Shown here piece by piece: positions 44,463 through 53,506 of a DNA stretch of 64,000 nt. Made by a program: the position numbers and the translations under genes. The notes beneath the pieces are model-generated. The model searched no databases, was not told where the DNA came from, and worked only from the letters and a program-made list of their open reading frames with translations. This DNA is from Tissierellia bacterium. GTDB taxonomy: Bacteria > Bacillota > Clostridia > Tissierellales > Peptoniphilaceae. Location: contig JAAYFJ010000057.1 of the NCBI GenBank assembly GCA_012728295.1, positions 45,237-109,236 of the forward strand, given 5' to 3'. The number at the start of each line of letters is the position of its first letter. Position 1 is the first letter of the stretch.

Positions 44463-45788
44463 ATGAAAAATGATTTGACAAATTCAACGGGCGGATTTCA
44501 AAACCGTGTAGGTTTCATTCTTGCATCAGTTGGATCTGCAGTAGGTATGGCTAATATATGGATGTTTCCATATAGATTAGGACAAAATGGGGGAGCGGCT
44601 TTTTTAATAGTGTATTTGTTTTTTATTGCACTGTTTTCCAATGTAGGGTTGTCAGCAGAGTTTGCTGTTGGAAGATTTAGCGGTACTGGAACGTTAGGAG
44701 CTTATGAAAAAGCGTGGTCTGATAAGAAGAAAGGAAAAATTGGACTGGGGTTGGGGACCATTCCTTTAGCTGGATCAATGGGAATAGCCATAGGCTATGC
44801 TATTATCTCGGCTTGGGTATTAAGAACCTTTGTGGGTACGGTGACTGGAGATTTATTCAAAGTAGAATCAGCAGAGTTCTTTGCACAAGCAACGGGTGCA
44901 TTTGGGAGCTTACCTTGGCACATTATTATAGTTGTCGGAACTTTAATGACATTAATAATGGGAGCTAAGAGTATCGAGAAGAGCAATAAGATTCTTATGC
45001 CGGTATTTTTTATATTATTTATACTTATTGCTATAAGAGTTGCATTTTTACCTGGAGCTATGATGGGGTACAAATATCTTTTTGTGCCAGATTGGAGTTA
45101 TCTGGCTAAACCAATGACATGGGTAAATGCAATGGGACAAGCGTTTTTCTCACTCTCTATTACAGGTAGCGGAATGATAGTATATGGCACTTACTTAGGT
45201 AAAGGTGAAGATATTATTTCCGTATCGAGATATACCGGAATATTTGATACAATAGCCGCTATTATTTCAGCTCTAGTAGTTATTCCAGCGTGCTTCGCAT
45301 TTGGCATGGAGCCCGGGGCTGGACCGCCGCTTATGTTTATTACTATCCCTAAAGTATTAGAACAAATGCCCATGGGCCGAATAATTGCGGTATTCTTTTT
45401 CCTTTCCGTTGTATTTGCTGCGGTCAGCTCGTTACAAAATATGTTTGAAGCTGTGGCAGAATCCATACAAAACAGATTTGGATTAAGTAGAATAGTTGGA
45501 ATCATAATATTAGCAATTATTTCATTAGTTATTGGTATATTCATTGAAGCGGAACCGAAAGTTGGCCCTTGGATGGATATAGTAAGTATTTACATCATTC
45601 CTTTTGGAGCTTTATTAGGGGCATTCACATGGTTTTTCATATGGGATAAAAATAAATTTAAAGCAGAACTAGAAAGTGGAAGGGAAAAACCTATCAGCGA
45701 AAGGTATTTCGCAATGGGTAAATTTCTATATGTCCCTCTTGCTGTAGTAATATTTGTTTTGGGAATAATATTTGGAGGAATTGGCTAA
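44463..45788 (+). CDS. Sodium-dependent amino-acid transporter (NSS family), T-box-controlled, probably tyrosine
   Basis: A 441-residue LeuT-fold Na+ symporter with the helix-1 block 'SVGSAVGMANIWMFPYRLG'. Note 'ANIWMFPY' in place of the 'GNIWRFPY' seen in the first NSS protein of this window (16043-17395). About eleven to twelve hydrophobic segments follow. The frame is open upstream through the T-box, but ATG 44463 has GAAAAGAGG before it and begins the conserved 'FQNRVGFILASVG'. The T-box with a probable TAC specifier points to tyrosine uptake, matching the known bacterial NSS tyrosine carrier Tyt1. Terminator follows at 45800. Confidence 0.9.
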   Translation: MKNDLTNSTGGFQNRVGFILASVGSAVGMANIWMFPYRLGQNGGAAFLIVYLFFIALFSNVGLSAEFAVGRFSGTGTLGAYEKAWSDKKKGKIGLGLGTIPLAGSMGIAIGYAIISAWVLRTFVGTVTGDLFKVESAEFFAQATGAFGSLPWHIIIVVGTLMTLIMGAKSIEKSNKILMPVFFILFILIAIRVAFLPGAMMGYKYLFVPDWSYLAKPMTWVNAMGQAFFSLSITGSGMIVYGTYLGKGEDIISVSRYTGIFDTIAAIISALVVIPACFAFGMEPGAGPPLMFITIPKVLEQMPMGRIIAVFFFLSVVFAAVSSLQNMFEAVAESIQNRFGLSRIVGIIILAIISLVIGIFIEAEPKVGPWMDIVSIYIIPFGALLGAFTWFFIWDKNKFKAELESGREKPISERYFAMGKFLYVPLAVVIFVLGIIFGGIG

Positions 45789-45799
45789 AAAATATAGCT

Positions 45800-45829
45800 A
45801 AAGAGATGCGAGGTATCGCATCTCTTTTT
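45800..45829 (+). terminator. Terminator of the T-box NSS gene
   Basis: AAAGAGATGCG pairs with CGCATCTCTTT around AGGTAT, followed by T-rich sequence. Confidence 0.87.
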
Positions 45830-45865
45830 ATCCAAGAAATCAATGTGAACTAAGGAGGGGTTACT

Positions 45866-46069
45866 ATGGTAGAGAAAGGTAGATATAGACACTTTAAAGG
45901 CAATGAGTACACGGTTATAGATATAGCTAAGGATTCTGAGACACTGGAAGATATGGTAATCTATAGAGCGGAATACGGAGATAGAGGCCTGTGGGTAAGG
46001 CCTGCTAAAATGTGGAATGAAATCATAGAAAGAGATGGGAAGTCCATGGTTCGGTTTACAAAGATATAA
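45866..46069 (+). CDS. DUF1653-family small protein
   Basis: A 67-residue soluble protein with the DUF1653 signature 'GRYRHFKGNEYTVID' at the start and 'VIYRAEYGDRGLWVRPAKMW' in the middle, ending 'VRFTKI'. AAGGAGG lies upstream of ATG 45866. The family is widespread in bacteria as single small proteins of unknown role. No operon partner: spoVG is convergent from the other side. Confidence 0.85.
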   Translation: MVEKGRYRHFKGNEYTVIDIAKDSETLEDMVIYRAEYGDRGLWVRPAKMWNEIIERDGKSMVRFTKI

Positions 46070-46254
46070 TAATATAATGTTAAGAAATTTTTATTATGAA
46101 CGATGGGGAAGAAGTGAAGATTTACACTTTAGGTTATTTAAACATTTGCTAAGTGATATGCTTGAATCATCATTTAACTTAGTTTGAATTATAAAAACAC
46201 ACTATATGCATGGGGTACTAGAACAAAATAGCAAATAACAAATTAAGGCAAATA

Positions 46255-46295
46255 AAAAGACAAATTGAGCCGTCTTAAACTCAACTTGTCTTTTT
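46255..46295 (-). terminator. Terminator of spoVG
   Basis: AAAAAGACAAaTTGAG pairs with CTCAAcTTGTCTTTTT around CCGTCTTAAA, directly beyond the spoVG stop on the minus strand; it also serves the plus strand. The rest of 46070-46254 holds nothing recognisable. Confidence 0.82.
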
Positions 46296-46307
46296 TGTGA
46301 TGTATTA

Positions 46308-46622
46308 TTATTCTTCTTCAACAACCTCTTCTGTAGCTTCTGCTTCTTCCGTAGCCTCAAATTCTTCTGGCTTAGACTCTTCGTATGCTTTTAGAATTGC
46401 ATCTTGAAGAATTGCACGAGCTGCTGCGTTAATAGGATGTGCTATGTCTCTAAAGTCTCCCTCTCCAACTCTCCTGCTAGGCATAGCTATAAATACACCA
46501 TTTTGCCCTTCAATAACCTTAATATCATGTACCACAAACATGTCGTCAAAAGTTACTGAAACCACTGCCTTCATCTTATTCTGATTAGCAATATAACGCA
46601 CTCTAACATCAGTAATGTTCAT
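46308..46622 (-). CDS. spoVG: Septation/sporulation regulator SpoVG
   Basis: A 104-residue SpoVG, beginning [20 protein letters not shown] and containing '[23 protein letters not shown]', the nearly invariant block of this RNA/DNA-binding protein. The last 20 residues are almost all Glu/Ala/Thr, an acidic tail variable in the family. SpoVG affects septum placement, sporulation and many post-transcriptional targets. Here it is a single gene on the minus strand, close to but divergent from the murC-pth run, unlike Bacillus where it lies just before glmU. Confidence 0.95.
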   Translation of the reverse strand: MNITDVRVRYIANQNKMKAVVSVTFDDMFVVHDIKVIEGQNGVFIAMPSRRVGEGDFRDIAHPINAAARAILQDAILKAYEESKPEEFEATEEAEATEEVVEEE

Positions 46623-46897
46623 AAATTCACCGCCTTTTAGATTGATGATATGTATTGCTATAATTATTATAAACTATAATAAAGTAAATGTCTAAAGAAA
46701 AATTCAATTAATAACAAATATATACTAAATATTAAACAAGTAACAAGGAATGGGCAGAAAAAAATGATGAAGATTATGATTGTAAAAGTATTATTTATTT
46801 CTTTATTATTTTCAATATTATCAATAGGTTTAGACTTATGATAAAATAATGGTATAATATAATTGAATTATTTGTAAAAAGAGGATGGTTTAAATAT

Positions 46898-48286
46898 ATG
46901 TATAGATTTAGTATTGATGGAGCGGGGTACCGCCATATTCATTTTATTGGGATAGGCGGCATTAGTATGAGCGGTTTAGCGGAAATTGCTAAGACTGCTG
47001 GTTATCATGTCACCGGTTCTGATTCTAAGCCTGGTGCTGTGACTAAACGTTTAAATGAAATGGGAATAGAAGTTTTTAATGAGCATAAAGCTATTAACAT
47101 CAAAGGTGCAGATTTAGTTGTATATACCGATGCGATTTCTATGGGCAATGAGGAATTGAAGGCTGCAATCAGTTCAAAGGTAGATTTGGTTGATCGAGCA
47201 ACTTTTTTGGGAGCTCTTATGGAAAATTATGACGCATCCATAGCCGTATCTGGAACTCATGGCAAGACTTCTACAACCTCCATGCTGACAGAAATAATAC
47301 ACCAGACAAAGCCTACCCCTACTGTTTTATTAGGGGGTGTTTTGGATAATATTCATGGAAATGTATTATTGGGAGAGAGAAACCTGCTGCTTACAGAAGC
47401 CTGTGAGTACAAAGCAAATATATTAAAATATAGACCAACTATGGCAGTACTGTTAAATGTAGATGAAGATCATTTAGACTTCTTTGACAACATTGAGCAT
47501 ATTGCCAAGACTTTTAGAGACTATGTTGTTGGCCTTAGAGAAGATGCTACACTGATTATTAACATTGATGACCCATATTTAAAGAAAATTTCTGATGAAA
47601 AGCTTAGAAAAGAAATAACTATAGGTATTACCAACGATTCTGATTTTCAGGCGAAAAACATTATCCATAATCCTAAAGGTGTGTCATTTAAACTGTTCGT
47701 CTACGGGGAAGAAATTGGAGATGTGAATTTACAAGTGATGGGAGAGCACAACGTTATTAATGCGTTGGCTGCCATAGCGGCATCTTGGGAATATGGACTT
47801 GAGCCTTCGGAAGTTATTTCGGGAATAGAGCGATATAGTGGAGTTCATCGTAGATTAGAATTCAAGGCTATGGTGGATGGGGTTTCAGTTGTAGATGACT
47901 ATGCCCACCATCCGACTGAGATAGAGGCATCTCTTAGAGCTTTGAAACCAGCCGTTGAAGGAAAACTTTATTGCATATTCCAGCCTCACACTTTTACTAG
48001 GACGAAGATATTATTAAATCGTTTTTCTACTAGCTTTACCGATGCAGATAGTGTTATTATCACAGACATTTATGCAGCTAGAGAGAAAGACTATGGAGAT
48101 ATTCACTCCCTAACACTTGTAGAAGCAATAAGTAAAAATCATCCTTCAGTAGTTTATAGGGCTGGTTTTGATGAGATAGTTGAGTATTTAGCCCCCATTG
48201 TTAAGCCCGGAGATATGGTGCTTACCATGGGTGCAGGAGATGTATATGAAATTGGAGAGCGACTAATTGGTAAGTTGCAGTCCTAG
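46898..48286 (+). CDS. murC: UDP-N-acetylmuramate--L-alanine ligase
   Basis: MurC adds the first amino acid, L-Ala, to UDP-MurNAc in the cytoplasm, with ATP. Domains in order across 462 residues: the Rossmann-like 'IHFIGIGGISMSGLAEIAK' (about 14-32), the ATP loop 'GTHGKTSTT' (about 119), the central 'LTEACEYKANIL' and 'NVDEDHLDFF', and the C-terminal 'DDYAHHPTEIEASL'. It opens a five-gene run of cell-wall and translation genes in the same direction, with alr 12 bases on. Confidence 0.96.
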   Translation: MYRFSIDGAGYRHIHFIGIGGISMSGLAEIAKTAGYHVTGSDSKPGAVTKRLNEMGIEVFNEHKAINIKGADLVVYTDAISMGNEELKAAISSKVDLVDRATFLGALMENYDASIAVSGTHGKTSTTSMLTEIIHQTKPTPTVLLGGVLDNIHGNVLLGERNLLLTEACEYKANILKYRPTMAVLLNVDEDHLDFFDNIEHIAKTFRDYVVGLREDATLIINIDDPYLKKISDEKLRKEITIGITNDSDFQAKNIIHNPKGVSFKLFVYGEEIGDVNLQVMGEHNVINALAAIAASWEYGLEPSEVISGIERYSGVHRRLEFKAMVDGVSVVDDYAHHPTEIEASLRALKPAVEGKLYCIFQPHTFTRTKILLNRFSTSFTDADSVIITDIYAAREKDYGDIHSLTLVEAISKNHPSVVYRAGFDEIVEYLAPIVKPGDMVLTMGAGDVYEIGERLIGKLQS

Positions 48287-48298
48287 GAGATGACGAAT

Positions 48299-49516
48299 AT
48301 GGGAAGAGACGTATCAAGGCCTGCTTGGTTGGAAATAGATTTAGATGCTATTGAGCATAATATGAATGAAATCATCAGACATGTAGGCGAGGGTGTTGAA
48401 GTGATGCCGGTGGTAAAGGCAGATGCCTATGGTCATGGTTGCGTTGAAATTGCAAAAACTTATAGAAATATGGGAATAAAACAGGTTGCCGTAGCCACTT
48501 TGTCTGAAGCTATAATGCTAAGATATGGAATGGGTGAAGTACCGATTAAGATATTAGTATTAGGTTATACTCCGCCATATTTAATTGAATCATCTTTGAA
48601 TTATGATGTGGCAATGACTGTATATACCTATGAACAAGCTAAGCGAATAAGTGATATTGCCTTGAGCATGGGCAGAAAGGCTGTATTGCACGTTAAAATA
48701 GAGACTGGATTAAACCGATTAGGGTTCGATCCAGTTAAAGAAAATATTGCAGAGATATTGAAAATCAAGGACTTACCTGGAGTGGAAGCAGAAGGGGTGT
48801 TCACTCATTTTGCAGCAGCAGATGAGGATGAAGCATATACTTGTCGGCAGGCAAGGTTGTTTGAGCAAATGGTTGAGTGGTTACAAGAAGAAGGCATGAC
48901 TTTTAGATATATCCATGCATCTAATTCTGCCGCAACAATTGCATATCCAAAATTCCATTATAATATGGTAAGGCCTGGCTTGATTAACTATGGAATATAT
49001 CCAAATAACTCTCCGGAAGAGAGGGCGATAATAAATCTTATACCAGTGCTGGCAGTAAAAGCCGAGATAGTTCATTTAAAAACATTGGCTCCTGGAGATA
49101 AGGTTAGCTATGGATTGACATTTGAAGCTACCAGAGAAATGGAATTAGCTACAATACCCATAGGCTATGCAGACGGATATAATAGGGCATTGGGCAATAA
49201 GTCCAACGTGCTGGTCCATGGGAAACGTAGACCAATAGTGGGGAAAATCTGTATGGATCACTTAATGGCAGATGTATCAGGTATTGAGGTTAATATTGGA
49301 GATGTAGTGACATTAGTAGGTAAAGAGGGTAAGGAAGAAATAAACCTCTACAACGTATCAGCGTTGTTACCAGGACAGATTCCACATAGCTTGATGAGCA
49401 TGTTCACAAAACGGTTGCCAAGAGTATATACGAAAGATAAAAAAGAAATCTTGTGCAGAGATTATATTTTAGACTTGGCACACCAATTTCAATGTGAACC
49501 TTATAAAGAGGTATAA
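48299..49516 (+). CDS. alr: Alanine racemase
   Basis: A PLP enzyme that makes D-alanine for peptidoglycan. The PLP Lys is about residue 40 in 'VVKADAYGHG', the catalytic Tyr region is 'GDKVSYGLTFEA', and 'CMDHLMADVSG' and 'PIGYADGYNRALGNKSNV' are family blocks. About 405 residues, a little over the usual 370-390 owing to a C-terminal extension. ATG 48290 in the same frame touches the AGGAG ribosome site; ATG 48299 has the right spacing. It sits between murC and glmU, all supplying cell-wall precursors. Confidence 0.94.
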   Translation: MGRDVSRPAWLEIDLDAIEHNMNEIIRHVGEGVEVMPVVKADAYGHGCVEIAKTYRNMGIKQVAVATLSEAIMLRYGMGEVPIKILVLGYTPPYLIESSLNYDVAMTVYTYEQAKRISDIALSMGRKAVLHVKIETGLNRLGFDPVKENIAEILKIKDLPGVEAEGVFTHFAAADEDEAYTCRQARLFEQMVEWLQEEGMTFRYIHASNSAATIAYPKFHYNMVRPGLINYGIYPNNSPEERAIINLIPVLAVKAEIVHLKTLAPGDKVSYGLTFEATREMELATIPIGYADGYNRALGNKSNVLVHGKRRPIVGKICMDHLMADVSGIEVNIGDVVTLVGKEGKEEINLYNVSALLPGQIPHSLMSMFTKRLPRVYTKDKKEILCRDYILDLAHQFQCEPYKEV

Positions 49517-49517
49517 T

Positions 49518-50924
49518 ATGAATAAATGTATAATATTAGCAGCTGGAGCCGGTACTAGAATGAAGTCCAATCAGCCCAAGGTATTGCATGAAATATTAAA
49601 TAAGCCCATGCTACACTATGTAATAGAGGCATCTAAGGGATTTAATCCAGGAAAGACCATTTTGATTACAGGGCATGGAACAGAAGCAGTTGAGAAAAAG
49701 TTTGAAGCTTATCCTAATATCGCTTTCGCACTTCAACCTATTGGAGAAGGCGAGCCGTATGGAACTGGCTATGCAGCAATGCAAGCTCTTCCATATGTAG
49801 AGGATGAAGACAAAGTGCTGATTCTAAGTGGAGATACTCCCTTGATAACTGAAAAAACATTAAAAGATTTAGAAAACTACTATATTGAAGGTGGATATTC
49901 TGGGGTAATTCTAAGTGCAACCACTGACGATTTAGTGGGATATGGTAGAATCATAAGAGATATTTCGGGAGAATTTACAGCCATTAGGGAAGATAGAGAT
50001 TGCAATCCAAAAGAGAAAAAGATTACTGAAATCAATGGTGGCATATATCTTTTTTCTGGGAAATGCCTTCGAGAAGGATTGGCATCAATTGATGATGATA
50101 ATGCTCAAGGAGAATACTATCTTACAGATGTAGTGGAAGTATTAAGCAATAAAGGCTACAGGGTAGGGGCGTATAATATGGGAGTGACCCAGGAACTTGA
50201 TGGAATAAACTCCAGGGCGCAGTTAGCGCAAGCAAATAATGCGATGAAAATGAGAATAAACGAACACCTTATGAATGAAGGTGTGACTATAATTGATCCA
50301 GAAAACACTTGGATTGGACCAAATGTAGAAGTGGGTAAAGATTCTATTATTTGGCCAGGCGCCGTATTAGAAGGTGATACCAAAATAGGTGAAGCTACTA
50401 TCATAAGAGGTACCACTAGAATTGTAGACAGCTCCATAGGAAATGGTGTGACGGTGGAGTCTTCGCTTATTGAAAACTCGGTGGTAGGAAATGATGTTAC
50501 CATAGGGCCATTTGCACATTTGCGACCAAATGCGGTCCTTGAAGACAATGTAAAAATAGGAAATTTTGTAGAAGTTAAAAATGCTACTATGAAATCAGGA
50601 TCAAAAGCATCTCATCTATCATATGTGGGAGATGCCAGTGTAGGAGAAAGAGTAAATATTGGCTGTGGCGTCATATTTGTAAATTATGACGGTAAAAATA
50701 AATTTAAAAGTGTCATAGAAGATGACGCTTTTGTCGGCAGCAATAGCAACGTGGTAGCTCCAGTTCATGTTGGTAAAGGGGCATTTATTGCAGCAGGTTC
50801 TACAGTTACTTGCGATGTCAACGAAGATACATTGGTAATTGCAAGGGCAAAAGAAGTAGTAAAAGAAGGTTGGAGTAAACGCAGTGCGCTAAAGGAAAAG
50901 TCGAAGGAGGATAATCGTGAATAG
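49518..50924 (+). CDS. glmU: Bifunctional UDP-GlcNAc pyrophosphorylase / GlcN-1-P acetyltransferase
   Basis: GlmU acetylates glucosamine-1-phosphate and then couples it to UTP, giving UDP-GlcNAc for the cell wall. N-terminal uridylyltransferase: 'LAAGAGTRMKSNQPKVLH' (residues 6-23). The C-terminal left-handed beta helix is visible as hexapeptide repeats ('IGPNVEVGKDSIIWPGAV' onward, about 262-450) with the catalytic 'HLSYVGDASVGERVNIGCG'. About 468 residues. The frame extends back to 49494, but ATG 49518 with AAAGAGG is the real start. It overlaps prs by 8 bases. Confidence 0.96.
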   Translation: MNKCIILAAGAGTRMKSNQPKVLHEILNKPMLHYVIEASKGFNPGKTILITGHGTEAVEKKFEAYPNIAFALQPIGEGEPYGTGYAAMQALPYVEDEDKVLILSGDTPLITEKTLKDLENYYIEGGYSGVILSATTDDLVGYGRIIRDISGEFTAIREDRDCNPKEKKITEINGGIYLFSGKCLREGLASIDDDNAQGEYYLTDVVEVLSNKGYRVGAYNMGVTQELDGINSRAQLAQANNAMKMRINEHLMNEGVTIIDPENTWIGPNVEVGKDSIIWPGAVLEGDTKIGEATIIRGTTRIVDSSIGNGVTVESSLIENSVVGNDVTIGPFAHLRPNAVLEDNVKIGNFVEVKNATMKSGSKASHLSYVGDASVGERVNIGCGVIFVNYDGKNKFKSVIEDDAFVGSNSNVVAPVHVGKGAFIAAGSTVTCDVNEDTLVIARAKEVVKEGWSKRSALKEKSKEDNRE

Positions 50925-51867
50925 TTGCGTAGGGGATATGATAGTTTTATCAGGAAATGCAAATCTGGAATTTTCTAAGGCTGTGTGTGCAGAATTGGGC
51001 ATACCTTTAGGCCAATGCGAAGTAACTCAGTTTAGCGATGGAGAATTAAATGTAAATATCGGTGAAACTGTGAGAGGTAAGGATGTATTTGTAGTTCAAC
51101 CTACTTGCTCACCTGTTAATGACCATTTAATGGAATTGCTAATTATTATCGATGCTTTAATGAGAGCTTCTGCTGGTAGAATAAATGCAGTTGTCCCATA
51201 TTATGGATATGCTAGACAAGATAGAAAAACTAAGGCTCGTGAGCCGATTACAGCTAAATTGGTAGCTGACATTTTAACAGTAGCTGGAGCAGATAGAGTT
51301 GTGACAATGGATTTGCACGCAGGTCAGATTCAAGGATATTTTAATATTCCAGTAGACCACTTGTCAGCAATTTCTAGACTGGCAACTCACTTTAAAGATA
51401 TTGTAAATAAAGAGGATGCTTGTGTAGTATCACCAGATCTAGGAGGAGTTACTAGAGCTAGAAACTTTGCTACGAGATTAGACCTTCCCATTGCAATAAT
51501 TGAAAAAAGAAGACCTAAGGCAAATGTTTCCGAGGTTATGAATTTAATTGGAGATATTGAAGGTAAAGACTGTATCATAGTAGACGATATTGTTGATACT
51601 GCAGGTACTATCTGTAAAGCAGCTGCTGTACTTAAAGAACGTGGAGCGAAAAGAGTTTTTGGTTGTGCAACCCACGGAGTGCTGTCAGGACCAGCAGTAG
51701 AGAGAATAAGAGAATCAGTTATGGATCAATTTGTAATTACAGATACGATTCCATTTGATACTTCAATCTGCGATAAAATAAAAGTTGTTACAGTTGCGGA
51801 TCTATTTGCTGAAAGTATTCGAAGAATTAATACTAACTGCTCCATTAGCCAGGTGTTTGACGCATAA
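50917..51867 (+). CDS. prs: Ribose-phosphate pyrophosphokinase
   Basis: Makes PRPP from ribose-5-phosphate and ATP for nucleotide, NAD, His and Trp synthesis. A 316-residue class I enzyme with 'LSGNANLEFSKAVCAELGI' at the start, the ATP/ribose region 'VVPYYGYARQDRKTKAREPI', 'TMDLHAGQIQGYF' and the PRPP-binding loop 'DCIIVDDIVDTAGTI'. Start is GTG 50917 (AAGGAGG upstream), overlapping the glmU stop by 8 bases. The pth gene overlaps its stop by one base. The glmU-prs-pth order is standard in Bacillota. Confidence 0.96.
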   Translation: MNSCVGDMIVLSGNANLEFSKAVCAELGIPLGQCEVTQFSDGELNVNIGETVRGKDVFVVQPTCSPVNDHLMELLIIIDALMRASAGRINAVVPYYGYARQDRKTKAREPITAKLVADILTVAGADRVVTMDLHAGQIQGYFNIPVDHLSAISRLATHFKDIVNKEDACVVSPDLGGVTRARNFATRLDLPIAIIEKRRPKANVSEVMNLIGDIEGKDCIIVDDIVDTAGTICKAAAVLKERGAKRVFGCATHGVLSGPAVERIRESVMDQFVITDTIPFDTSICDKIKVVTVADLFAESIRRINTNCSISQVFDA

Positions 51868-52448
51868 TGAAGATAATAGTAGGACTGGGAAATCCAGGCA
51901 ACGAGTATAAAGGAACTAGGCATAACGTCGGGTTTATCACTGTGGAAAAAATTGCAGAAGATTATGGTATATCATTGACTAAAGCTGGGTTTCAGGCTCT
52001 TTATGGCCAAGGTAGGATAGATGGAGAACAATTGATATTGGTTAAGCCTATGACCTATATGAATCTAAGTGGAATGGCCGTAAGACAGATTATGGATTAC
52101 TATAAAGTAGAAGCAAAGGATTTAATTGTCATCCAAGACGATATAGATATATCAAAGGGAACCATAAAGATTAAATCAAAAGGCAGCGCAGGAACTCATA
52201 ATGGTATGAAATCCGTAATAAAACACTTGGGGCATGGAAATTTTTCTAGAATAAAAATTGGAGTGGGAAACCCTAGCCACGGTAAAGATTTAGCAGATTT
52301 TGTACTATCTAAGTTTTCTAAAGAGGAAATAGATGAGATAGACTCTGCAATTGATCAAGCTGCGAAAGCTACTGTTACATGGGTTAAGCATGGAACAGAA
52401 GTTACAATGAATGAATTTAATAAAAAGGTTAAAAAAGAACAGGAATAA
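51867..52448 (+). CDS. pth: Peptidyl-tRNA hydrolase
   Basis: Cleaves peptidyl-tRNAs that have dropped off the ribosome, recycling tRNA. 193 residues; the family opening 'IIVGLGNPGNEYKGTRHNVGF' contains the catalytic His ('RHNVG'), and 'LVKPMTYMNLSGMAV' plus 'DIDISKGTIKIKSKGSAGTHNGMKS' hold the remaining active-site Asn and Asp. The ATG shares its A with the prs stop (TAATG). A terminator at 52461 ends the murC-pth run. Confidence 0.96.
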   Translation: MKIIVGLGNPGNEYKGTRHNVGFITVEKIAEDYGISLTKAGFQALYGQGRIDGEQLILVKPMTYMNLSGMAVRQIMDYYKVEAKDLIVIQDDIDISKGTIKIKSKGSAGTHNGMKSVIKHLGHGNFSRIKIGVGNPSHGKDLADFVLSKFSKEEIDEIDSAIDQAAKATVTWVKHGTEVTMNEFNKKVKKEQE

Positions 52449-52460
52449 TCTATACCAAAT

Positions 52461-52500
52461 AAAGCCTTACAAAAACTATATGGTTTTTGTAAGGCTTATT
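52461..52500 (+). terminator. Terminator of the murC-pth operon
   Basis: GCCTTACAAAAA pairs with TTTTTGTAAGGC around CTATATGG, followed by TTATTC, with the final T tract short. Confidence 0.75.
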
Positions 52501-52560
52501 CTATTTGAAAAAGGAAAATATATCTTTGATTTACCTTAGCTTTTGAACAAATAATATAGG

Positions 52561-52589
52561 TTGACATACCATATTATACGATATATAAT
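52561..52589 (+). promoter_or_regulatory. Promoter and probable PadR operator
   Basis: TTGACA (52561-52566) and TATAAT (52584-52589) are separated by 17 bases. The spacer and -10 box form the dyad ATATTATA-CGA-TATATAATAT (about 52571-52591), the sort of AT-rich palindrome PadR proteins bind, suggesting autorepression of the PadR-DUF1700-DUF4097 operon. Confidence 0.6.
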
Positions 52590-52629
52590 ATTGTTATAAA
52601 CATAGTATAAAAAATAAGGAGGTGAAGTC

Positions 52630-52947
52630 ATGGCATTTCCAGTACAGGGCACGTGGTTGGACTTTTGCGTATTAAGCATAATAAAAAATGGAGACACATA
52701 TGGATATGAGTTGACTCAAAAATTGATGAGCTTGTTTAACTTATCTGAATCTACTTTCTATCCGGTACTTAGAAGACTTAGCAAAGATGGAGAGTTAACA
52801 ACCTATGATAGAGCTTTTGACGGAAGAAATCGCAGATACTATTCTATAACTCCAAGGGGTTTGGAGGCACTAAATAGATATGAATATGAGTGGGCTATAT
52901 TTAAGAACAAAATAGACACCATGATAGGAGGTGGGGAAAATGACTAG
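52630..52947 (+). CDS. PadR-family transcriptional regulator
   Basis: A 105-residue PadR winged-helix repressor: 'WLDFCVLSIIKNGDTYGYELTQKLMSLFNLSESTFYPVLRRLSKDG' region covers the core helices and recognition helix, 'RRYYSITPRGLEAL' the wing. First gene of a three-gene operon with DUF1700 and DUF4097 proteins, an arrangement common in Bacillota for envelope-stress sensing. It overlaps the next gene by 8 bases. Start after AAGGAGGTGAAGTC. Confidence 0.92.
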   Translation: MAFPVQGTWLDFCVLSIIKNGDTYGYELTQKLMSLFNLSESTFYPVLRRLSKDGELTTYDRAFDGRNRRYYSITPRGLEALNRYEYEWAIFKNKIDTMIGGGEND

Positions 52948-53506
52948 AGAAGAGTTTATGACAGCCTTAGGACGGTATTTAAAAAAATTACCTGAAGATG
53001 AGCTGGAGCAAGTTAGAGTATATTATCATGAGATGTTTGAAGAAGCTGGAGTGGGCAGATACGACCAGGTTCCAGCACACTTTGGAGATCCTAAACGAAT
53101 TGCTTTGGAAATATTATCCCAAAATGCAAAAGATGATATTAATAGAGAAGGGCCAAGCACTGAAGAGCCGCTAATAAAGAATAAATGGATAATAATAGCT
53201 TTGGGAATAATGGCATTGCCTTTGGGAATTCCTCTATTAGGAACCTTATTAGGCGGACTAATAGGCATTGTTGCTATAGTATTTGCATTGATATTGACAG
53301 GTATCTCTCTGATATTTTTTCCAGCTATTATAATCATAAACGGAAGTGGGTTAGGCATAGCATCAATCGCATTTTTATCAGGTTTTATTCTACTAGGTAT
53401 TGGGTTTTGCCTATTGTTAATTAGAATAATAATTATTATTGTAGAAGCGCTAGCTAGATGGATAAGCCATCGCGCCAACGGAAGGTCAGGTGCAAACCAT
53501 GAATAA
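52940..53506 (+). CDS. DUF1700 (HAAS-domain) membrane protein
   Basis: About 188 residues. The N-terminal 60 residues ('EEFMTALGRYLKKLPEDELEQVRVYYHEMFEEAG') are the HAAS/DUF1700 helical domain, which couples to PadR regulators. Hydrophobic segments follow from about residue 80 (four segments: 'IIALGIMALPLGIPLLG', 'GIVAIVFALILTGISLIFF' and two more). The frame opens at GTG 52931, but that is part of the ribosome site; ATG 52940 is preferred. It lies between padR and the DUF4097 gene with overlaps on both sides. Function: probably a membrane regulator of the operon, by context. Confidence 0.82.
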   Translation: MTREEFMTALGRYLKKLPEDELEQVRVYYHEMFEEAGVGRYDQVPAHFGDPKRIALEILSQNAKDDINREGPSTEEPLIKNKWIIIALGIMALPLGIPLLGTLLGGLIGIVAIVFALILTGISLIFFPAIIIINGSGLGIASIAFLSGFILLGIGFCLLLIRIIIIIVEALARWISHRANGRSGANHE